A stretch of 47,281 nt of DNA from CAZPQN01 sp964588795 (GTDB taxonomy: Bacteria; Fidelibacterota; UBA2242). The notes below the pieces were generated by a model, which saw nothing but the letters and a program-made list of their open reading frames with translations, did no database searches and was not told where the DNA came from. Below, one piece after another: positions 1 through 9,114 of this stretch; positions within the stretch are counted from its first letter, which is position 1; every line of letters starts with the position of its first letter. The DNA is taken from positions 1 through 47,281 of the forward strand of contig CAZPQN010000018.1 in NCBI GenBank assembly GCA_964588795.1. The letters are read 5' to 3'. The position numbers and the translations under genes were made by a program.

Positions 1-2101
1 TATTCATATCCCGAATATCCTCGGTCACCTCGATATAGGCGATGTAAATCCCGCTGGCAACGGTCTGACGCGACGAAGTCAGGGAATTCCAGGCATGATC
101 TCCTGAACCGTTGGTATGCTTGAGAGTCTGGATGAGATCACCCCGTTCTGTATAAATTTTAATCACGCATTGTCCCGGAATGTTGTAGAACATGATCTTG
201 TTCTGCTCGTCGGCAAATTGCATATTGCTGGCTTTGGCATTGAATGGATTGGGCACTACGCGAATATCTTTGAGCGCACGTCCCATTTGCCTTCTCAGGT
301 AAGCCGGTTCAGTAGTCTTGGTATAAAAGCGGCTACTGTAAAGTGCGCCCGTCGGATTGGCGACGCCGGCGGAGTTATTGGTACCATCATTATATGCTAA
401 TAGGTAATAGTAATAGGCAAAACCGCGCACCGGTGTGACGTCGTCGTAGGCGTAAATGCCTTTAGGACAGTTGAAAATTTCCTGGAAAATTGTATCGGGT
501 TTGCCGATCGCGCGGAAGATCTTGTAGCCGACAAAACCGGCTTCGCTCTCGGACGGACTGGGCGACCAGGAAAGCGAAATACGATCACCTCCCGAATTGA
601 CCTCGAACTTGGGTGGCGGCAAGGGCGGCTGGGGGATTTGGTATTGCAGATCGTAACACCGTTTAGCCCGGCTGACCGTCAACAATATCGAGTCCATGCC
701 CGTGTAAAACCATTTGTTCTTATACTCATCCTTGTTGTTGGTGGTGGTACCGTTGGGCAAGGTAAATGGTCCGGTATCAGCCGAATTCTTGTAGGCTCGG
801 AGCCAGCGTCGCCCGATTTCCTCGCACTTAGTTCTGCTGATGCCATTGACTGCCTCGACTTCGACAATCTTGACGCTGTCGCCGGGTTGAAGGTCAAAAG
901 GACCATAGCTGCACCAAATGCTCGTTCCACCTACATCATTGTGGATGGTAAAAGGCGATTTCTTATCTAAAATGTTGCCACCTGTATAAGTTTCCCAGAA
1001 GCGATCAGTGCCACCGTTACCGGCGGTCGGATAAGCGGTTCCCGTCAGAAAATCATAAAGACGGCGTTGTCCGACCGGATCCTGCTGCCCAAGTTGGTCG
1101 GAAATTCCGATTACCGCATCTGAAGCATGCCAACCCAACAAAAAGGGCTGATTAACATTATCGCTGTGATTCGTGGCCGACTGGTCAACATGCAGAATGC
1201 CGACTGCGACGAATTGCGGGGAGCCAAGACGACCATCATGATCAATGTCGGGCGCCCCGATATTATCCCAATCCGGACGACGGTCGGATTGTCCGCCCCA
1301 GGTTATCCCACAGCGTAACCAGTCAACCAACCCATTGGCCTCTGTTAGTGACTGGCTGGCGTATTGCGCGTAATTTTCACCGCGCTTGGTCACCCAGCTG
1401 AATTTTCCCCAGGATTGCTGGTTATCATAAAAAGCCGCGCCTTCCCGGCAGGTACTGTATCGCGTACTCCAGCCAAAACGCACCCCGAGGAGCGGAGCGT
1501 TAAGTTCCCGCGCATCATCATAGTCCGTATTACCGGTATTGGTAAACGTGTATTCCTTGATAAAATAATTGTCATGATACTGCTGACTGAAAACATGCAC
1601 CTTGCGACGCACGGTCAAACCGATCGCCGTGTTGACGACATTATTGATGATTCGGTCAGGGATAATGGTTTCATCCACCCGGTCTATATCCCCGGCATAG
1701 GGTGAGGTTATATCAATCCCATCTACGAATACCTTCGGTGGGGCGAAGCGGGTAATCTGTTCGTGGACAACCGGAAAAACTGAGGAACTGACCGTCGCTT
1801 CATCGAAATAAACCCCGTATTTTTCCCAGTTTGATCCTTTCTGGTCAGTGAAATTCTGACAGGCAACCCAGGTTCTTTCAATCACTGCGTTGTCCTGATA
1901 CGGATAATCCGCCGGCCATTTTACTCCGACGTACTCAGTCCCGGTGAAAGCCCTTTCAAAACCACAGGCGGTGAATTGACTCTGCAGGGAACCGATCCGC
2001 ACCCGTCTTTCCATTCCTCCCGGTACCTGGGCGACTACGGTAGTCCCGATTAACAGGAGCAGGCCGCAGTATCGAGAATATTTATTAGAGTAACTCACCA
2101 T
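1..2101 (-). CDS. Exported FN3/FlgD-Ig protein, partner C (3' end outside window)
   Basis: Reading the minus strand from an ATG at 2101 gives an uninterrupted frame of 700 codons that runs off the window edge, so only the extreme C-terminus is missing. A GAGG ribosome site precedes the ATG. The N-terminus is a signal peptide (hydrophobic run GLLLLIGTTVVA ending AQ). The middle carries a family-specific block (INNVVNTAIGLTV..., FSQQYHDNYFIKEY, FTNTG) shared with the proteins at 6907-9063 and 9115-11241, then a fibronectin-III-like start (GGDRISLSWS) and a FlgD-Ig-like tail (VVPNPFN, SGIYIAYIEV). Its first ~120 residues differ from the other two members. It starts 14 bp after the TonB receptor stop, so the two are surely co-expressed. 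Inference: a secreted or surface protein working with that receptor; ligand unknown. Confidence 0.85.
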   Translation of the reverse strand, partial: MVSYSNKYSRYCGLLLLIGTTVVAQVPGGMERRVRIGSLQSQFTACGFERAFTGTEYVGVKWPADYPYQDNAVIERTWVACQNFTDQKGSNWEKYGVYFDEATVSSSVFPVVHEQITRFAPPKVFVDGIDITSPYAGDIDRVDETIIPDRIINNVVNTAIGLTVRRKVHVFSQQYHDNYFIKEYTFTNTGNTDYDDARELNAPLLGVRFGWSTRYSTCREGAAFYDNQQSWGKFSWVTKRGENYAQYASQSLTEANGLVDWLRCGITWGGQSDRRPDWDNIGAPDIDHDGRLGSPQFVAVGILHVDQSATNHSDNVNQPFLLGWHASDAVIGISDQLGQQDPVGQRRLYDFLTGTAYPTAGNGGTDRFWETYTGGNILDKKSPFTIHNDVGGTSIWCSYGPFDLQPGDSVKIVEVEAVNGISRTKCEEIGRRWLRAYKNSADTGPFTLPNGTTTNNKDEYKNKWFYTGMDSILLTVSRAKRCYDLQYQIPQPPLPPPKFEVNSGGDRISLSWSPSPSESEAGFVGYKIFRAIGKPDTIFQEIFNCPKGIYAYDDVTPVRGFAYYYYLLAYNDGTNNSAGVANPTGALYSSRFYTKTTEPAYLRRQMGRALKDIRVVPNPFNAKASNMQFADEQNKIMFYNIPGQCVIKIYTERGDLIQTLKHTNGSGDHAWNSLTSSRQTVASGIYIAYIEVTEDIRDMN

Positions 2102-2115
2102 ATTCCTCAGAATCA

Positions 2116-5100
2116 CTAAAAACTCATACGCAAACCAAATTGGACGTTCCGCGGATTCAGGAAAGTCAATTCAGTGATATTTGGCATATCAATATAGGAC
2201 TTGTCTTTTTTGCGCTTGTCGTTGCGGGCTTTGATCGCAGGATCGTTGTTTGGATTGGGTTCGAGTGGATCGTATGCAACACTCGCCGGACGGTACATGC
2301 CAAGCCGATCGTGGCCATGTTCAACACCTTCCTCCCAATCGAAATTCAATGACTCCAAATAAGCACGACGATCGAATTCATCGGCGAACCCGGCTTCGCT
2401 CATATATTTGTAATTAAGGAGATTGGAGACATCCGCATAAGCCTGTACTGCCACCGCTTTGATCCGGAAAGTTTTCCCAATGCGGAGGTTGACGGTGTGC
2501 CAATCGAGCCACTGCACGTCATCAACGACGCCGGGCAGTTTTTGCGGATTGAAGGTTTCATAGCTCCCGGAACGCCAGTTGGCTAACACGGTGAGCCGCC
2601 AGCCGCCCAGTGGGTTTTGATTCATGATGCGCGGTCCGAATTCATCGGGTGAATGAAAATCCAAATTGACGCGGGCATACGGTACAGGGTGCCGCCTGGT
2701 TACCGTCGGATTCAATCGCAAATAATCGCGTTGCAATTGTGGATCCTCATTATATTCGAGATAGCCAAAGTAACCGGATTTGCGGACATCGTAGGTGTAA
2801 TTGATCATTCCCGACAGCCATCGCCCGACGTGTTTGGTCATGGTCACTTCAAAACCCCGGATATCAGCATAATTATTGTTGGAGGCCTTATAGTAGCGCA
2901 CATTATTCAGACCGCGGTATAAAATCCAGCCGGGTTGCATCGTAACGTCTTTATAGTAGGCGGCAATTTTTAATAAGAGAACATTCAAAATCCCCTGTTC
3001 AAATCCGAGTTCATAGGCGACGGTTTTCTCCATATTCATTTCGGGATCGCCGATATAAGTCACCTGATGATTGCTCTCGCGCTGAATTCGGAAACGATAG
3101 GAAGAATTGGGTTCGGAGCGAAAATGACCGTAGTTGAAATAGAGTTTGGAATTATCGGTAATGGGATGGGAAATCCCTAAACGTGGGCTCAGGGTCAAGA
3201 TCGCCTTCGAATCGCGGGCAGGCGCCTCGGTTTCGAGTTTATCTCCTGAAATTGCCGAATAATATTTGTCGTATTCGTCAATCAGAAAATATTTGGAATT
3301 GCCATCCGAGAAATCTAATCGCAGACCAAGATTGGCGATAAAGCCCTCATAATCGAGTTGGTCCTGTACATAAAAACCCAGACGTACGGGATAGACCCGA
3401 TAGACCATGTCGCGGGTCCAGCTGGGCATTGCGGGACTATAAGTTGAAGATTTCACGTCAAAATCATTATAGACGAATTCAAATCCGGCTTTGAAATGAT
3501 TGCGGACATTCAATTGCTTTGTATAATCAAGGCCGAAAGTGGTGGTCCGGTTCTCAGTCGAATCCCGCCCTAAGTTCATCCAGCCGCCGAGGTGCATACT
3601 TCCCGGCCCGCTGGTACCATCAGCCGAATAGCCGAAAGGTGCTTCATCAACCCAATAGCCCGGTACAATCTCATAGCGGGTTGTATCGCGGTCGCGGATT
3701 TGGCGGACATTGTGCCGACTGGATTTATATTGCAGGCGTACCTCGTACAGACTGCGGGCGCTTAAAGTGTGCGTGAATTTGGCCCCAAAAATCTGATGGT
3801 AAATTGCACCCGGACTGAAATAACCCGGCATATATGGGATCGCCAGACCCCGATTGGTACTGTTTGGTAAATCGGCGACCTCATCCTGGGTACGGGCTAA
3901 TCGTCCCGTCGGGGTAACCGTCCACGTATAGGTGGAAACTCCATACTCCTCGCCGTACAATCCCATCAGCATCAGTTTCATGGCAGGAGTTATATCGGTC
4001 GTGATCTTTAATTGGGTATGATTCTCCGACCAGGCTTCTCGGGCTAACGGAAAGACGTACATGTCTCGGAGTTGATAATGTGATAGATAAAACCGAGGAT
4101 TACCCCAGCGGCCACCGGTGAATGGTACCGGTCCACCCAATCCAACATCAATCGTATAGTCCGGTTTTTTAATGTCTCCCTGCAAACGATGATACCATTC
4201 GAAAACGCGCTGAGCGGCTTCCGGCGTCAAATCATTATCTGGATCGTTATCTTTGACCGTCGCTTCCGAGACAGCATTCCAACCTTCAAATTTGTAATAT
4301 TGCTGTTGAGTATAGTTGTCCCAGTTCCCGCTCTGCGTGCCCAGCCAGCATATTTCCGGATCAAAGTAAGGACGATTGAAATAGGACATCTTATCGTAGA
4401 TGGAGCGTCCAAAATGCTTCGGCGCCGCCGGGCGGTAATTGATATTGATTGAAGCACTGTACCGGTTACGACCGCCTTCCCGGGTTACGACATTGACGAC
4501 GCCGCTGCGGGCTTGTCCGTATTCCGCATTGAAACCGCCCGTTTGGACCTGGATCTCTTCGATCGAAGCCAAACTGACCGCGGCGTAGGGATTATGCAGA
4601 CGCTCATCGTTGAGTGATAATCCATCGACCATAAACACCGTCTGATTGGCGTCTCCGCCACGTACGACAATCCCGGACCATCCCGATTCGATGCCTGCCT
4701 GCAGGGTCAAAACCTGATTGACATTGGTCAGTGGCAGGGATTGGATGGTCTCGGTTTGGATGCTGAGCTGGCTGTTGGAAATGTCGCGCACGACAACCGG
4801 TCGCACTGCCACGACGACCACTTCTTCCATGCCCAAAACTTCCGTGCTCATCGTAATGTTAATCAAGGTCGTCAGGTTGATCGTGACCTGCACTTCCCGA
4901 ACAGTCACCGTTTTGTACCCCATGACTGAGGCTTTCAGGACATAGGTACCGGGCGGGACATTCAGGATGATGTAATTACCCTCGGTATCCGTGGCGCTGC
5001 CCATCGTCGTGCCTTCAATGATGATATTGGCCCCGATCAATGGCGCACCACTCGCGGCATCAGTTACCGTGCCGGCGATTTTTCCAGTAATCCCGGCGTA

Positions 5101-5163
5101 AACCGAGCTCGAAAACAGAACCGCCAATGCCACTAACCCACTCTTCACAAGCCGCTTCATCAT
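2116..5163 (-). CDS. TonB-dependent outer-membrane receptor 2
   Basis: 1015 residues. A signal peptide (residues 1-23, ending VYA) is followed by a carboxypeptidase-regulatory-like beta-sandwich (about 25-105: GKIAGTVTDAASGAPLIGAN), a plug domain (about 115-235, with VRGGDANQTVFMVDG and GGFNAEYGQARSGVVNVVT) and a long beta-barrel ending in aromatic SF, typical of outer-membrane insertion. This is the SusC/RagA/CirA-like superfamily that moves bulky ligands across the outer membrane using TonB energy. No SusD neighbour is present; instead an exported FN3/FlgD-Ig protein follows after 14 bp. The start is the first of two adjacent ATGs and the ribosome site is weak. Related to, but clearly diverged from, the receptor at 11258-14422. 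The ligand cannot be read from sequence. Confidence 0.92.
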   Translation of the reverse strand: MMKRLVKSGLVALAVLFSSSVYAGITGKIAGTVTDAASGAPLIGANIIIEGTTMGSATDTEGNYIILNVPPGTYVLKASVMGYKTVTVREVQVTINLTTLINITMSTEVLGMEEVVVVAVRPVVVRDISNSQLSIQTETIQSLPLTNVNQVLTLQAGIESGWSGIVVRGGDANQTVFMVDGLSLNDERLHNPYAAVSLASIEEIQVQTGGFNAEYGQARSGVVNVVTREGGRNRYSASININYRPAAPKHFGRSIYDKMSYFNRPYFDPEICWLGTQSGNWDNYTQQQYYKFEGWNAVSEATVKDNDPDNDLTPEAAQRVFEWYHRLQGDIKKPDYTIDVGLGGPVPFTGGRWGNPRFYLSHYQLRDMYVFPLAREAWSENHTQLKITTDITPAMKLMLMGLYGEEYGVSTYTWTVTPTGRLARTQDEVADLPNSTNRGLAIPYMPGYFSPGAIYHQIFGAKFTHTLSARSLYEVRLQYKSSRHNVRQIRDRDTTRYEIVPGYWVDEAPFGYSADGTSGPGSMHLGGWMNLGRDSTENRTTTFGLDYTKQLNVRNHFKAGFEFVYNDFDVKSSTYSPAMPSWTRDMVYRVYPVRLGFYVQDQLDYEGFIANLGLRLDFSDGNSKYFLIDEYDKYYSAISGDKLETEAPARDSKAILTLSPRLGISHPITDNSKLYFNYGHFRSEPNSSYRFRIQRESNHQVTYIGDPEMNMEKTVAYELGFEQGILNVLLLKIAAYYKDVTMQPGWILYRGLNNVRYYKASNNNYADIRGFEVTMTKHVGRWLSGMINYTYDVRKSGYFGYLEYNEDPQLQRDYLRLNPTVTRRHPVPYARVNLDFHSPDEFGPRIMNQNPLGGWRLTVLANWRSGSYETFNPQKLPGVVDDVQWLDWHTVNLRIGKTFRIKAVAVQAYADVSNLLNYKYMSEAGFADEFDRRAYLESLNFDWEEGVEHGHDRLGMYRPASVAYDPLEPNPNNDPAIKARNDKRKKDKSYIDMPNITELTFLNPRNVQFGLRMSF

Positions 5164-5195
5164 GTCACTTTCATATTAATGCGACTCAAGATTAA

Positions 5196-6185
5196 TTATA
5201 AAGCGAACCTCAGCGTAAAGCGTTGAACCGGATCGAAGATTCCAAACGGAGTATAGGCATAGTCGATGCTGGCACCGAATTTGGTAACGCCAAAACCAAA
5301 AGACACATTCTGCTCATCAGAAGGAGCCATATAGCCCAGGCGAAAGGCAAACATGTTCAATAGTTTGTATTCCACCCCAATCTTAAGCTGTTCGGGATAA
5401 TCCCGATAATGAACGGCATCGGCGGTGACTAAGCAGGACATTTTATTCTGATCCATATCCATAAGATCAAGAACATTCATCGACAGGCCGATCCGGAACG
5501 TCAGCGGCAGTTGGAAGCCTTCCTTTTCGTATTTGATTTCATTGGAAAAGTTACGGACTGACATCCCGAATATCAGGCTTTTAAAGCCGGTGCGGAACTG
5601 TGTGCCAAAATCATAAGCCGTCGCTAAGGCTAAATTCTGCTTGACGGTCAGACTGCTGTCGCCTTCCGGCAGGAAGCTGTTACCCAATTCCTGCTGGGTG
5701 ATTTTTACCTGACCTCCCACTGCGAATTTATCCGATAACGCTTTGGCATACCCCAGACCGGCCGACCAGGCTGAGGGCTGAAAGACATCGGTATCAATAA
5801 AGCCCTGACTGTTGTTCCAGACCATGGTACCCTGAATGTCGCCGTAATCAATGGACATAAACGACATCCCGAAAACGCCGTATCTTCCTTTGAAAGGACT
5901 GAAAGCAAGCGAATAGGAATTGTGTTTGATATCCGCAATCCAAGTATTCTGGCTCAGCGTCACATCGAATCTACCGGGCAGGCGTGCCATACCGGCGGGA
6001 TTGAAGAACAGCGAAGCCGAGCCGATTTCGACGGTGGTCAGAGCATCGTTCAGAGCACCCCCCCGGGCGTCCGTGGCGACACTCAGGAATTTAAAACCAG
6101 TCTGGGCCAGCTTAGTATTCTTGGAAAAAAGCGGCGGAGTCAGCCATAACACCACTCCGATGATCAATATTATTGTGCGTCGCAT
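5196..6185 (-). CDS. PorV/PorQ-family outer-membrane beta-barrel
   Basis: 329 residues with an N-terminal signal (hydrophobic IILIIGVVLWLTPPLFS) and the family signature right after it: AQTGFKFLSVATDARGGAL, then SLFFNPAGMARL. The remainder alternates polar and hydrophobic strands and ends in RFTLRFAL, a barrel-type terminus. PorV shuttles type IX secretion cargo and PorQ belongs to the same fold, so this protein could handle export or surface attachment of the three FlgD-Ig-tailed proteins of this operon; that is inference. A GGAGG ribosome site lies 8-9 bases before the ATG. It sits 25 bp after the lipoprotein gene and 32 bp before TonB receptor 2, in one transcription unit. Confidence 0.88.
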   Translation of the reverse strand: MRRTIILIIGVVLWLTPPLFSKNTKLAQTGFKFLSVATDARGGALNDALTTVEIGSASLFFNPAGMARLPGRFDVTLSQNTWIADIKHNSYSLAFSPFKGRYGVFGMSFMSIDYGDIQGTMVWNNSQGFIDTDVFQPSAWSAGLGYAKALSDKFAVGGQVKITQQELGNSFLPEGDSSLTVKQNLALATAYDFGTQFRTGFKSLIFGMSVRNFSNEIKYEKEGFQLPLTFRIGLSMNVLDLMDMDQNKMSCLVTADAVHYRDYPEQLKIGVEYKLLNMFAFRLGYMAPSDEQNVSFGFGVTKFGASIDYAYTPFGIFDPVQRFTLRFAL

Positions 6186-6210
6186 ATTATACTACCTCCA
6201 TCGGACCGGG

Positions 6211-6885
6211 TTACTTATTTAATATCAGACCACGAATATCATCCGCAAGGGTCTGATCGTTTTTAACGATCTTGAAAAGATAGCGGGTGTTGGGAGCCAA
6301 CTCATAAGCATAGCGCGCTTTGACAATCGGCGTAGGCACATTGGCTTTGATCGTGAAACACCCCGCACTGAGCTCAACCGGGATCTGGTCGGATTTAACA
6401 GCGATAAGCGTCCCGGAAGCATCAATGATTTCCATCAGAACGTAATCTGTAAAATAAAAGACGACTTCTTCCTCTTGGCCATTGGTGAAGCTCAGACAAT
6501 TATTATTCAGGGTGGCAGAGGTCCGGTACAGATAAGCCGTGTCCTTGACAGTCACAACATTTTTGTAAGTGGTCAGGGAATCCAGAATACGGGTAATGCT
6601 GGTTTGCGGTATCGTGTCTTTCCGGGTACCTGTGAAAGTGAAAATGTAATTGGTACCGGTCGTATCTACCCCGACCGCATTCTTGGCAATTGAGGTATCC
6701 ACCACGGCGGAATCAGATAAAAGTGTGGCCGCCGTTTGATCCACGTCTTCCATTTCAAATTCATCTTCGCGTATTTTATCCTCGATCGCGTTATTGAATT
6801 TGTCACAACTCACCGACCAGCTCAGTAAGAACGCCAAACCGATTGCGAGTGTAATCAGGACTTGAGCAAGGTTCTTTGATTTCAT
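6211..6885 (-). CDS. Small probable lipoprotein, unknown function
   Basis: 224 residues if started at the ATG at 6885. An in-frame ATG lies at 6900, but the GAGGAG motif at 6893-6898 overlaps that codon and is ideally placed for 6885, so the shorter start is preferred. The N-terminus (KSKNLAQVLITLAIGLAFLL) is hydrophobic and ends SVSC, an imperfect lipobox, so a lipid-anchored protein is likely but not certain. The mature part is predicted beta-rich with one Cys pair candidate (NNNCLSF and AGCFTIK). I do not recognise the family. Its position between partner B and the PorV-like barrel makes it the probable periplasmic or surface lipoprotein of the receptor cassette, a role held by SusD in other systems, although no SusD-like TPR features are visible. 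Confidence 0.75.
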   Translation of the reverse strand: MKSKNLAQVLITLAIGLAFLLSWSVSCDKFNNAIEDKIREDEFEMEDVDQTAATLLSDSAVVDTSIAKNAVGVDTTGTNYIFTFTGTRKDTIPQTSITRILDSLTTYKNVVTVKDTAYLYRTSATLNNNCLSFTNGQEEEVVFYFTDYVLMEIIDASGTLIAVKSDQIPVELSAGCFTIKANVPTPIVKARYAYELAPNTRYLFKIVKNDQTLADDIRGLILNK

Positions 6886-6906
6886 ATATATTCTCCTCAT
6901 AATTAT

Positions 6907-9063
6907 TTAACGGATGACAATGAATTTCAAATAAGTAGACTCGCCCTTTTTGAATAACGGCTCACCGGTGTTGGGGTCGGCCGCATCCTCCGAAACCTCG
7001 AAATAGGCGATGTATAGACCACTGACGATTACCTGTCGGGAAGAAGTGATCAGATTCCACGATTCATCTCCGCTGTTGTTGGTATGTTCGATGGTATTGA
7101 TCAGCTCTCCGGCTTCCGTAAAGATTTTAATACGACATTTCGGCGGAATGTTGAAGAACATGATGCGGTCCGGGGCACTTTCCCCAAACTGATAGTTGAC
7201 CGCCCGAATATTATATGGATTGGGCACAATCCTGATTTGCGACAATGCGGTTCCCGCCGGGCGGCGCAGGTAAGCCGGGGAGTTGGTGCGCGTCCAGAAA
7301 AGATTGCTTTCCATCCTTTTCCCGGGCTGTACCGTATTAACCGTCCCATCATCGAAGGTGGTGACATAGTAATAGTAATCAAAACCGCGTAGGGCAGCCC
7401 GGTCGTCATATGTGTTGACGACTGTCGTGCGCGTACCCTGTCCGCACTCATAGATCATGTCAAAAGTCGTATCCGGTTTATGAATCGCCCGGTAGACGCG
7501 GTAGCCGCCGAAATGCGCATAACTCTCGGCACTATTTGACCAGCTGAGACTGATCCGGTCACCACCCGAATTGACCGTAAATTCACTCGGTGGTGGCGGC
7601 GGGGCGTCAATGACCATACCGTTGTTCCAGTTATCCCTGGCGCGCAAAAAAGATTGGACGATGGAGTCTTTGCCGGTGAATACCCAGGCGTTCTTGAAAA
7701 CATCGCGGTCGGTCTCCGTGGCTCCACCAGGCTTGATATAAGGAGTAATTTGTTTATACCACTGATTCCCGATACGTTTGCACTCGCTGCGGCTCAGACC
7801 GTTCACCGCTTCCGCCAGAACAATCCGTACGTCCTCATCAGGTGCGAGGGTGTAGGGACCAAAGGTGATCGCCTGGGTGTATCCGCCGGGGTTGGTTTCC
7901 GTCGCCGAAGGTTGCCACAAATCCGCGTACTGATTACCTACCAGCTCCGCATGCGTTTGAGCCGGCAAGCCCTTGGTCATTACTTTGTACTCAGTCTCCA
8001 TATGCGAAGCATTGAATTGATCAGCATAACTGAACTGCGTAAAATCGGCATCGGAACTGAAGAAAGGGGCGCTTTTGGGCTGATCGCTGTCATCGGTTTC
8101 ATCGGAAGCAGATTTGTCGGCGTGCAGGACGACCACACCGGGAAATTGCGCCGCACCCAAAAATCCGTCCGCGGCAATCTTGGAACTCCCAATATTGGGG
8201 CCTCCGATATTGTCGACGCCATATTTGGAATGTTTCCCCAACCAGGAGTAGAATCCGCGCAAGTTATGCGGATTCTTGGTGGGATTATTGTAGAACGGGT
8301 GCAGGATATCATTGACCGTGCTATGCCCCCAGGCAACGGATTGCGGGGCATAATAGTAACCATACGCCGCGGCATAACGGGTCGGTGCATAGCGAAATTG
8401 AACCATGATCACCACATCCTTCAGTGTCTGGCGGTTGACTGCTCCGGCTTTGGTATAAATGCCGGTATTTTTAAAAACCATATCGAAAATGTGGTAGTTG
8501 TCGTTGTATTGCTGACTGAAGGCATATATGTCGCGGTTAATGGTGATCCCGATGGCTGTATTGACGACGTTATGCAGTTTACGATCGGCTTTGAGCGTCG
8601 GATCGACTTCCCCCACATCATCCATTGTCACGGTATGCGAGGCCAGATTACCGTCCACCACGACTAAAGGATGATTTTCCTTGCCGTATAAAACAAATTC
8701 CTGGGCAAAAATCTCGTTGGATTCATCCATTACCCGCGGACCGATGTGAACGACTTTGTAGTTGAATGTGTTACCCATGACCGGATCATTGTAGTCCTTG
8801 GCCCCAATCCACATAGCTTTCGCCGCCTGAATGTCGTTGTACTCAAACAAGGCCGGCCAGATCAAACCGTCTTGCTGATCAGCAACTAAATGACGGCGCC
8901 AGACTTCCGGTTCGAATCCGCCACTGGAATACCAGTTGTGCAACATTCCGATGGCAATCCATTTGTTTTCATCACTGAAGGCTGTTCTAAAAACAACTCC
9001 TGTCAGCATAAATATACCGACCAGGACAATTAGAATCGGCTTGATTTTGCGCATTTGCTTCAT
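6907..9063 (-). CDS. Exported FN3/FlgD-Ig protein, partner B
   Basis: 718 residues. A signal peptide (KIKPILIVLVGIFMLTGVVF) precedes a ~440-residue domain closely matching the 708-residue neighbour at 9115-11241 (shared AIGMLHNWYSSGG-like start, WIGAKDYNDP, VVVVDGNLASHTV, FSQQYNDNYHIFD, RYAPTRYA, YAPQS.AWGH). A proline-rich linker (IDAPPPPPSEF) leads to a fibronectin-III domain (GGDRISLSWS) and a FlgD-Ig-like tail (RIVPNPYNIRA ... SGLYIAYFEV ... KFIVIR) whose last residue is basic, as in type IX secretion sorting tails. A clear AGAAGGA ribosome site precedes the ATG. The fold and ligand of the long N-terminal domain are unknown to me. Together with partner A it looks like a recent tandem duplication that has diverged by substitutions and small indels. 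Confidence 0.9.
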   Translation of the reverse strand: MKQMRKIKPILIVLVGIFMLTGVVFRTAFSDENKWIAIGMLHNWYSSGGFEPEVWRRHLVADQQDGLIWPALFEYNDIQAAKAMWIGAKDYNDPVMGNTFNYKVVHIGPRVMDESNEIFAQEFVLYGKENHPLVVVDGNLASHTVTMDDVGEVDPTLKADRKLHNVVNTAIGITINRDIYAFSQQYNDNYHIFDMVFKNTGIYTKAGAVNRQTLKDVVIMVQFRYAPTRYAAAYGYYYAPQSVAWGHSTVNDILHPFYNNPTKNPHNLRGFYSWLGKHSKYGVDNIGGPNIGSSKIAADGFLGAAQFPGVVVLHADKSASDETDDSDQPKSAPFFSSDADFTQFSYADQFNASHMETEYKVMTKGLPAQTHAELVGNQYADLWQPSATETNPGGYTQAITFGPYTLAPDEDVRIVLAEAVNGLSRSECKRIGNQWYKQITPYIKPGGATETDRDVFKNAWVFTGKDSIVQSFLRARDNWNNGMVIDAPPPPPSEFTVNSGGDRISLSWSNSAESYAHFGGYRVYRAIHKPDTTFDMIYECGQGTRTTVVNTYDDRAALRGFDYYYYVTTFDDGTVNTVQPGKRMESNLFWTRTNSPAYLRRPAGTALSQIRIVPNPYNIRAVNYQFGESAPDRIMFFNIPPKCRIKIFTEAGELINTIEHTNNSGDESWNLITSSRQVIVSGLYIAYFEVSEDAADPNTGEPLFKKGESTYLKFIVIR

Positions 9064-9114
9064 AGATCATCCTTCTATTAATTATTTACTTTTTCTCATA
9101 ACTATTCTTTACTT

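Noticed and set aside
7654..8667. Long open frame (337 codons) on the plus strand inside partner B
   Set aside because: It is antisense to a clear exported protein, has no ribosome site, signal or family motif, and mirrors the codon pattern of the real gene.
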